Positions 6,090 through 10,736 of a stretch of 10,736 nt of DNA are shown piece after piece (within the stretch, counting starts at the first letter, position 1; the number at the start of each line of letters is the position of its first letter). The DNA comes from Planctomycetota bacterium (GTDB lineage: Bacteria; Planctomycetota; Phycisphaerae; Sedimentisphaerales; Anaerobacaceae): positions 1-10,736 of the forward strand of contig JAFNGF010000289.1 in NCBI GenBank assembly GCA_017885385.1. Direction: 5' to 3'. Position numbers and translations under genes: made by a program. The notes beneath the pieces are model-generated. The model made no database searches. It was given only the letters and a program-made list of their open reading frames with translations, and was not told the origin of the DNA.

Positions 6090-6153
6090 TTTAGCCCCGC
6101 TCCGTCGGATGTGGATTATTACAGTGTCCGTCGCCGAGTCGGCGACGGCTAAA
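6090..6153 (+). repeat. TTTAGCC-bounded palindromic element, intergenic copy
   Basis: The ends are TTTAGCC (6090-6096) and GGCTAAA (6147-6153), with a strong hairpin CCGTCGCC / GGCGACGG (6128-6135 / 6141-6148). The left end, TTTAGCCCCGC, is identical to 10555-10565. The right end plus flank, GGCTAAACTGC, is identical to 3267-3277 inside pepA. Confidence 0.7.
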
Positions 6154-6188
6154 CTGCGAAATTATCGGTCTATCTACGGCTGATGGAA

Positions 6189-6328
6189 CCTACGAAAACA
6201 GGAATCTTTTGCGGGCAAATATTTTTACGTGAACTGTAGCTTTGTGCGTTCGTAGGGTACTGAGGAAGGGAATCCGTGCGGGCCAAGCTGAGTACCCTCC
6301 TTCCTCAGCAGTTTGGCCCGTTTTTTTT
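6189..6328 (+). ncRNA. Candidate structured RNA or attenuator
   Basis: Several strong pairings exist: CCTACGAA (6189-6196) with TTCGTAGG (6249-6256); AGGGTACT (6254-6261) with AGTACCCT (6291-6298); CTGAGGAAGG (6260-6269) with CCTTCCTCAG (6299-6308); and CGGGCCAA (6279-6286) with TTGGCCCG (6313-6320), followed by eight T. The second and third pairs are in an order that cannot nest, and the third competes with the terminator's internal stem. The layout is therefore a pseudoknot or a terminator/antiterminator switch. It matches no RNA family I can name. No same-strand gene follows, so a free-standing small RNA is as likely as an attenuator. Confidence 0.45.
6279..6328 (+). terminator. Rho-independent terminator
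   Basis: CGGGCCAA (6279-6286) pairs with TTGGCCCG (6313-6320), with an inner CTGAG (6288-6292) / CTCAG (6304-6308) pair. TTTTTTTT (6321-6328) follows at once. The T-tract orients it on the plus strand, so it ends either the PTPS transcript or a small RNA, not the convergent GLUG gene. Confidence 0.8.
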
Positions 6329-6394
6329 GCCCCCGCTGCTGCAAGCACCGCTGCCCGCTTGGAGTAGACTCGTTCAGGATTGAAAAATTGACAA

Positions 6395-7657
6395 TTATCT
6401 AATCCCTGTCAGCCAGTTGCCGGCAAATACGGCGAAGTCGGCAAAATCCACGAAGCTGGACTGATCGAGGTCGACGCCGTCGCAATAAGAGTTGGCTGCA
6501 AAGCATTGTTCGTTCAGCCAGTGCTGTGCGAACCACGCCAGGTCGATGCAGTCGACGCCATCGGGGCAGCGAAAATCGCCCGCGGGAATCTGCCAGAGCA
6601 ACACGGGGTAGTTGACTGCCTCGCAAATGGTCCAGATGGTGAAGAAGTCCCAGGCTGCGGTAGTGAAGGTGGTCATCGTTCGCATCTGGGCTGTAGTTTT
6701 GCCTGTTCCGTCGGCACTGGTTGGCCAGCCGCTTGTTTGAGTGTCCCAGAAACAGTGCATGACAGTTCCCAGGACCCGCACGTTTCCCACCAGTCCGCCG
6801 ACATATTGATTGCCCGAAACTTTGCCCGTTGAAAAGCACTTATATGCTGCTCCGCGTTCGACCTGGCCTACCAGTCCGCCAACATACATGCCTCCCTGGA
6901 CAGTGCCCGTAGCGTAGGAATTGGTGACGGCGCTTGCTTCATCGGCGGTCCAGCCAGCCAGCCCACCGACATCTGTATTGCCTGAAACGGCGGCGGTGGA
7001 GTAGCACATGGTCACTTTGCCGTCGCCAACTCCTCCGACCAAGCCGCCTACATACCAATCGCCCCAGACGCTGCCGCTTGAGCAGCAGTTGATGATCGTG
7101 CCCTCATCTGACCCTACCAGTCCGCCGACATACAATCGGCCTGAAATGTTGCCGCGTTCGACGCGGCAGCCGGTGATTACTCCGCTCTCGAACGCCCCTA
7201 CCAGGGCGCCAACATAATCGCCCGCCCCCGCCCGGACGTTGGGAGTCAGCAATTTCAAATCCATGATTTTTGAACTTACGCCGCTGACGTTTCCGAAAAC
7301 TGCTATAGCATTTACGCCCGTAGAGGTGTACGTGAAGTTCGAAATGATATGGCCGTTGCCGTCGAACACGCCGCTAAACGGAGTTGAAACGGGATCGAAA
7401 GGGGTCCCCCTGCCGATGATATTGAAGGTTGTTCCGGTGTAAGCACTCAGGTCGATGTCGGCCATCAGCTTGAAATGCTTGTCCCAGTCGGCAGGGTTTG
7501 CCCCGATTGTGTTCATCTGCTCGGCTGTGTAAATCCGATATGGGTCTGCTTCCGTGCCGCTTCCGCCGCCGTATTTGGCGTAAGCCGGCAGGCAGAACGA
7601 GCAGATAGCAAACAATGCCAGTAACGATCTTGATGCTCGATTGTCCCAATTACGCAT
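6395..7657 (-). CDS. Secreted GLUG-repeat protein with dockerin-like C-terminus
   Basis: This 420-residue protein has a Sec signal peptide: a charged start, the hydrophobic run LLALFAICSFCL, and likely cleavage after AYA at residue 27. The mature start (GSGTEADPYRI, then AEQMNTIG and a FKLMADIDLS segment) is typical of GLUG-containing surface proteins. Glycine-rich repeats of the YVGGLVG type occur near residues 148, 176, 202, 230, 258 and 285, suggesting a repetitive beta-helix-like stalk. The end has two Asp-rich segments (about 360-382 and 391-416) with DGVDCIDLAWFAQHW and DFADFAVFAGNWL, similar to the dockerin-like tails on secreted Phycisphaerae proteins. The role is probably extracellular binding or adhesion; no enzyme motif was seen. 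GGAGG (plus-strand 7664-7668) is 6 nt before the ATG. Confidence 0.87.
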   Translation of the reverse strand: MRNWDNRASRSLLALFAICSFCLPAYAKYGGGSGTEADPYRIYTAEQMNTIGANPADWDKHFKLMADIDLSAYTGTTFNIIGRGTPFDPVSTPFSGVFDGNGHIISNFTYTSTGVNAIAVFGNVSGVSSKIMDLKLLTPNVRAGAGDYVGALVGAFESGVITGCRVERGNISGRLYVGGLVGSDEGTIINCCSSGSVWGDWYVGGLVGGVGDGKVTMCYSTAAVSGNTDVGGLAGWTADEASAVTNSYATGTVQGGMYVGGLVGQVERGAAYKCFSTGKVSGNQYVGGLVGNVRVLGTVMHCFWDTQTSGWPTSADGTGKTTAQMRTMTTFTTAAWDFFTIWTICEAVNYPVLLWQIPAGDFRCPDGVDCIDLAWFAQHWLNEQCFAANSYCDGVDLDQSSFVDFADFAVFAGNWLTGIR

Positions 7658-7881
7658 CTCTATCCTCCGAAGAAGTGGGCGGCAGCCATCGGCCCGAGCT
7701 CAGGCCGAGGGCTTACAGTTCTATAAGATTCTATCAAATTTGTGGGGGCACTGTCCAGAAAAATCGCTTGCATTACCGGGCGAACGTGCATTATAATCAC
7801 AATAGCTAAACTTGGCGGATACGGCATCTCTTGATGGAAAGTGTCGGGCAGAAAAACTCCTTAAAAGGAGGCAGACCGACA
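7658..7881. other. Divergent intergenic region
   Basis: 224 bp between the GLUG gene and the pseudopilin gene, transcribed apart. It holds the GLUG gene ribosome binding site (7664-7668), a small hairpin TCGGCC / GGCCGA (7689-7694 / 7703-7708) in that gene's leader, and the pseudopilin promoter. A minus-strand promoter is likely in the AT-rich 7715-7745 stretch, but no clear box pair was found. Confidence 0.6.
7768..7797 (+). promoter_or_regulatory. Sigma70-type promoter for the pseudopilin gene
   Basis: TTGCAT (7768-7773) and the perfect -10 box TATAAT (7792-7797) are 18 bp apart. Transcription would start near 7804, leaving a leader of about 78 nt. Near its end, CTCCTT (7857-7862) faces AAGGAG (7865-7870), so the Shine-Dalgarno sequence can pair with the bases just before it. 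Confidence 0.7.
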
Positions 7882-8790
7882 ATGCTCAAACGAAAAGGCT
7901 TTACGCTGTTAGAAGTAGGCCCGCCTTGCCGGGACAGCCGGCATCGCTGTGGATTTCTAACGGGGTTGACGTTGATAGAGCTTTTGGTGGTGATTACCAT
8001 TATCGCCTTATTGATGGCGCTATTAGCGCCCGCCCTGCAGCGAGGAAGACAGCAAGCCAGAGCAATCGCCTGTCAAGCGAGATTGCGCGAATGGGCCTAT
8101 ATTTGTTCGACGTACACTTGCGAGAACGATGGCAAGCTCTTCGGATGGGACGAGTTCTTTGGGCCGTTTTTCTCCTGGTTCTACCGCGACCATAACGGCA
8201 GGTACTATTTTGGGCCTTACCGTCGCGACCGGGGCAGACTGCTGTTGTGCCCAACCGCTCGCAAAGCTCGAGATTATGAAATACCCAAGGTGCAGGCTTG
8301 CCTGGAGCTCGGCGACAAGTCCTCAGCCTGGGCGTGGTTTCTGACGTACCCAGGCGATCCCCGGTTCATCGGCAGCTACGGGCTGAATTTCTGGGCGCTT
8401 ACTTCCTACCCATCTGAGTCTGCGGGCGCCGCTTTGCCGGCTTCCAGGCCGCCATTATGGCAGAGCTGCCTGGTTAAAGGCGCCGGCAGTGTCCCTGTGC
8501 TTCTGGATTGCCGGGTGCCGCACGCAGCGCCGCGGCATAATAACGACCCGCCGGATGCTGAGGATAGACGGTCTGTAGGATCGGGCGCGATGTGGACCTT
8601 CTGCATCGACCGGCATGACGCCCACACGAACGGCCTTTTTATGGATTGGTCCGTGCGGAACGTTGGCCTTAAAGAATTATGGACGTTGAAGTGGCATCGC
8701 GAGTTTGACACAACCGGCCCATGGACCCAAGCCGGCGGCGTCAGGCCCGATGATTGGCCGCAGTGGATGAGAAGCTTCAAGAACCATTGA
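7882..8790 (+). CDS. Prepilin-type N-terminal methylation domain protein (pseudopilin)
   Basis: This 302-residue protein is expected to be cut by prepilin peptidase and anchored by one N-terminal helix, as in type II secretion or type IV pilus systems. ATG 7882 is chosen because GGAGG (7867-7871) lies 10 nt upstream; ATG 7831 and 7834 lie upstream of that site. Unusually, there are two prepilin motifs: KG-FTLLEV (residues 5-12) and TG-LTLIELLVVIT (27-39). The latter leads straight into the membrane helix (about 29-51). The 15 residues between (GPPCRDSRHRCGFLT) look like an insert. The globular part is rich in Trp and Tyr, and the C-terminus has the HTNGLFMDWSVRNVGLKELWTLKWH pattern frequent in planctomycete pseudopilin-like proteins (stated in two parts in that family as GLFMDW and LKELWTLKWH). 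No secretion genes are adjacent. Confidence 0.88.
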   Translation: MLKRKGFTLLEVGPPCRDSRHRCGFLTGLTLIELLVVITIIALLMALLAPALQRGRQQARAIACQARLREWAYICSTYTCENDGKLFGWDEFFGPFFSWFYRDHNGRYYFGPYRRDRGRLLLCPTARKARDYEIPKVQACLELGDKSSAWAWFLTYPGDPRFIGSYGLNFWALTSYPSESAGAALPASRPPLWQSCLVKGAGSVPVLLDCRVPHAAPRHNNDPPDAEDRRSVGSGAMWTFCIDRHDAHTNGLFMDWSVRNVGLKELWTLKWHREFDTTGPWTQAGGVRPDDWPQWMRSFKNH

Positions 8791-9046
8791 GCCGCCCCGG
8801 CTTGCTCGCGGGCGGGCCTGCCCCGAGCCCGGTCGAGGGGTCTGCCCCGTGAGAGTCGTGGCATTCGGGCGTTTTCGCCGGCAGATTCTTCGCTCCGCTC
8901 AGAACGGCGTCTGCCGGACGTTTCGAACAAATCTCAGCGAACAAAAACTGCCGCCGTTCGGTATCTAACGAAATCCGGCTGGGAAAATAGAAATACATTG
9001 TCCTTTCAGAGCTATTGTGCTAACATTGCCGCAAGGAGTGCACATT
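8791..9046. other. Intergenic region with palindromes
   Basis: 256 bp. It holds GC-rich, repeat-like sequence just after the pseudopilin stop, the palindrome at 8878-8917 and, at its end, the AAGGAG ribosome binding site (9033-9038) of the GH57 gene. No clear promoter pair or T-tract terminator was found. Confidence 0.6.
8878..8917. repeat. CCGGCAGA-TCTGCCGG palindrome
   Basis: CCGGCAGA (8878-8885) pairs with TCTGCCGG (8910-8917). The loop, TTCTTCGCTCCGCTCAGAA (8886-8904), is a diverged member of the CCCTTCGGC-GCTCAGG family and pairs TTCT with AGAA. It could act as a weak transcript end for the pseudopilin gene, but no T-tract follows. Confidence 0.6.
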
Positions 9047-10516
9047 GTGGCGTCGGTATGCTTTTACTTTCAGGTTCATCAGCCCTGCAGGCTCAGGCAC
9101 TACACCATCTTCCACCAGGACAGCAATTACTTCGACGACTCCAAAAACGAGGAGGTCTGCAAAAAAGTAGCCAATAAATGCTACCTGCCGACAAATCTGC
9201 TGCTGCTGGACCTGATCAAGAAATACCGGGGCAGGTTTAAGGTCGCCTTTAGCATAACCGGCGTATTGCTGGAGCAGCTGCAATCGCACTCGCGGGAGGT
9301 TCTATCCAGCTTCCAGGAGCTGGCGGCGACCGGCTGTGTAGAGTTTCTCGCGGAGACCTACCACCATAGCTTGAGCTTTCTATATTCGGTGGATGAATTC
9401 ATCGAGCAAATTGAATCTCACAAGCAAGCTGTCCAGAAGTTTTTTGGCCAGACGCCCCGCATTTTCAGAAACACCGAGCTTATCTACAATAATAATTTGC
9501 CCCCTCTGATTGACCGGCTGGGCTGCTTCGACGCGATACTGGTAGAAGGAGCAGATTATATCCTGGGCTACAGAAGTCCGAACTTCGTCTACCGTCCGCC
9601 CAATTCGAAGAGGCTTAAGCTTCTGCTTAAGAACTACCGCCTCAGTGATGACATAGCATTTAGGTTTTCCAATCGGTCCTGGAACGAGTGGCCTCTCAGG
9701 GCCGACAAGTTTGCCAGCTGGGTCAACGCCGTCAACGGCAACGGCTATGTGGTCAACCTCTTTATGGATTACGAGACCTTTGGCGAACACCAATGGGAAG
9801 ACACGGGCATTTTCAATTTCATGCGGCAACTGCCGGAGGAAATCTTCAAACACCCCGACAATGATTTCAAGACTCCTTCCGAGGTGGTTGCCGCATACGA
9901 TGCGGTCGGTGTGTTCGATGCGCCTTACACCATAAGCTGGGCGGACCTCGAAAGAGACCTCTCCGCCTGGCAGGGAAATGCAATGCAGCAAAGTGCCGCT
10001 GCCGAACTTTACAAGCTCGAAAATAAGGTTAAGGCGACAAAAGATGAACGGATACTTGCGGACTGGAGAAAGCTGCAAACCTCGGATCACTTTTATTATA
10101 TGTGCACAAAGTGGTTTTCGGATGGGGACGTTCACAAATACTTCAATCCTTATGATTCGCCCTACGAGGCGTATATGAACTTTATGAACGCACTGGATGA
10201 TCTGAATTCTCGGTGCAATCGAGTTCTTCGGCTCGTCTCGGCGAAGGCCGAAGCCGGAGCGGGGCAAAAAGAGCAGGAATCTGCCCGTATTCCGATTATG
10301 GAGACGCCGCCAAGCCAGTCCGCCGTACGTATGGCGGTCGAGGAGCAGGCCAGACCCATGCCTCGGATTCCCTCGGAGCGGGGTCCCTCGCAGGGGCGAG
10401 CCCGCCATACGACTGACGGGCAACCCTCCGCCCGCAAGTGCGGGGATCAGGCCGACCAGCCCGCTGCCCCGCGGCCATCGCAGCGAGCTGCTGACGGCGT
10501 CTGGCAAAGCACTTAA
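9047..10516 (+). CDS. Glycoside hydrolase family 57 protein, alpha-amylase-like
   Basis: GH57 enzymes are retaining alpha-glucan hydrolases or transferases with a (beta/alpha)7 barrel, usually cytoplasmic, acting on starch or glycogen. The start is GTG 9047, with AAGGAG (9033-9038) 8 nt upstream, giving 489 residues beginning VASVCFYFQVHQP read as Met-Ala-Ser. Visible family motifs: HQP at 11-13, the AETYHH region near 103-107, the nucleophile Glu144 in FRNTELIYNN, and the acid/base Asp241 in FMDYETFGEHQW. No signal peptide is present, which fits intracellular storage-glucan turnover; exact specificity cannot be read. The last 85 or so residues (after NRVLRL) are low-complexity, rich in Pro/Arg/Ala/Gln, and overlap ACGTATGGCGG-type repeats, so the tail is probably repeat-derived. 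Archease follows after 75 bp on the same strand. Confidence 0.92.
   Translation: MASVCFYFQVHQPCRLRHYTIFHQDSNYFDDSKNEEVCKKVANKCYLPTNLLLLDLIKKYRGRFKVAFSITGVLLEQLQSHSREVLSSFQELAATGCVEFLAETYHHSLSFLYSVDEFIEQIESHKQAVQKFFGQTPRIFRNTELIYNNNLPPLIDRLGCFDAILVEGADYILGYRSPNFVYRPPNSKRLKLLLKNYRLSDDIAFRFSNRSWNEWPLRADKFASWVNAVNGNGYVVNLFMDYETFGEHQWEDTGIFNFMRQLPEEIFKHPDNDFKTPSEVVAAYDAVGVFDAPYTISWADLERDLSAWQGNAMQQSAAAELYKLENKVKATKDERILADWRKLQTSDHFYYMCTKWFSDGDVHKYFNPYDSPYEAYMNFMNALDDLNSRCNRVLRLVSAKAEAGAGQKEQESARIPIMETPPSQSAVRMAVEEQARPMPRIPSERGPSQGRARHTTDGQPSARKCGDQADQPAAPRPSQRAADGVWQST
10320..10411 (+). repeat. ACGTATGGCGG repeats inside the GH57 gene 3' end
   Basis: CCGCCGTACGTATGGCGG (10320-10337) is the third copy of the motif at 390 and 5726. 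Its end CGTATGGCGG (10328-10337) is complemented by CCGCCATACG (10402-10411), forming a 92-bp unit with facing ends. Between them lie further GC-rich partial palindromes, including CTCGC / GCGAG around 10387-10400. The unit is read through in frame as part of the GH57 C-terminal tail. Confidence 0.6.
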
Positions 10517-10528
10517 CCATCCCCTAAA

Positions 10529-10577
10529 CCTGCGGTAAAACCTCAGGCTAAATATTTAGCCCCGCGTTTCACGCAGG
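10529..10577. repeat. TTTAGCC-type palindrome between GH57 and archease genes
   Basis: GGCTAAATATTTAGCC (10546-10561) is a perfect 16-bp palindrome made of two facing TTTAGCC ends. It is enclosed by CCTGCG (10529-10534) and CGCAGG (10572-10577). TTTAGCCCCGC (10555-10565) is identical to 6090-6100. It lies in the leader of the archease gene and may affect its translation. Confidence 0.65.
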
Positions 10578-10591
10578 GTCTTGGCACAGTT

Positions 10592-10736
10592 ATGACCAAC
10601 GCATACTGGGAACACTACTCGCATCCGGCTGATATAGGGATTCGCGGCTTTGGACCAAGTAAAGAAGAGGCCTTCACCCAGGCTGCTTTGGCTTTGACGG
10701 CCATCATCGCCGACCTTAAAACGGTAGAGCCAAAAG
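10592..10736 (+). CDS. Archease, partial (N-terminus only)
   Basis: Archease is a small (about 140-residue) metal-binding protein that activates the RNA ligase RtcB, speeding guanylylation and ligation in tRNA splicing or RNA repair. The 48 visible residues contain the family signature: WEHYSHPADIGIRGFG, then KEEAFTQAALALTAIIADL. The Asp in HPADIGI is the expected metal ligand. The frame is open to the window end, so about two thirds is missing. The ribosome binding site is poor (AGGG about 13 nt upstream). It is 75 bp after the GH57 gene on the same strand; rtcB, if linked, would lie beyond the window. Confidence 0.88.
   Translation, partial: MTNAYWEHYSHPADIGIRGFGPSKEEAFTQAALALTAIIADLKTVEPK

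Larger units (their letters stand above)
5711..6394. other. Repeat cluster and candidate RNA region
   Basis: 684 bp without a convincing protein gene. From left to right: an ACGTATGGCGG motif (5726-5743), a 232-bp MITE-like element (5775-6006), a TATAAT without a -35 (6025-6030), a TTTAGCC-bounded palindrome (6090-6153), a structured RNA candidate with terminator (6189-6328), and about 65 bp before the stop of the convergent GLUG gene. Confidence 0.7.

Noticed and set aside
5827..6183. Plus-strand open frame of 118 codons
   Set aside because: It runs through the 50-bp repeat and the palindromes; no ribosome binding site or family motif.
6189..6328. Known RNA families (SRP RNA, RNase P RNA, tmRNA, T-box leader)
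   Set aside because: The diagnostic conserved motifs of these families were looked for and not found.
9380..10507. Long minus-strand open frame (375 codons)
   Set aside because: It lies wholly antisense to the GH57 gene, whose catalytic motifs and ribosome binding site are clear. The antisense product has no recognisable motif.
1..10736. CRISPR array
   Set aside because: The repeats are dispersed and palindromic, with no regular spacing and no cas genes.

Overview
The window looks like chromosomal DNA from a member of the Planctomycetota, most likely class Phycisphaerae. This is an inference from gene content, not from a marker-gene comparison. The clues are a secreted GLUG-repeat protein ending in a dockerin-like segment, a prepilin-type protein with the tryptophan-rich C-terminus common in that phylum, a tandem PTPS-fold protein, and many short GC-rich palindromic repeats. 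No phage, transposase or CRISPR genes are visible.

Layout: 1-1178 is a gene-free, repeat-dense stretch carrying a near-perfect parS site (702-717). A sigma70-type promoter (1179-1207) then leads into a same-strand cluster: prfB (release factor 2, read through a +1 programmed frameshift at CTT TGA C), pepA (M17 leucyl aminopeptidase) and folE (GTP cyclohydrolase I, which starts on the base after the pepA stop). After a 250-bp repeat-filled gap comes a two-domain 6-pyruvoyl-tetrahydropterin synthase/QueD-family gene, which could act on the folE product. 5711-6394 is non-coding: it holds a 232-bp MITE-like element, other palindromes, and a candidate structured RNA ending in an intrinsic terminator (6189-6328). 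The GLUG protein lies on the minus strand (6395-7657). It is divergent from a pseudopilin gene (7882-8790) with its own strong promoter. A GH57 glycoside hydrolase (9047-10516) is followed by the start of an archease gene, cut by the window end.

The main theme is repeats. At least four short palindromic families recur between genes, and several copies lie in frame inside genes: pepA (52 bp), the PTPS gene (two copies), probably the C-terminal tail of the GH57 gene, and probably the pseudopilin signal region, where an insert leaves two prepilin motifs. This resembles in principle the Rickettsia palindromic elements, which also insert in frame into proteins. It is the most unusual aspect of the window. 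No new multi-gene defence or metabolic system is evident.
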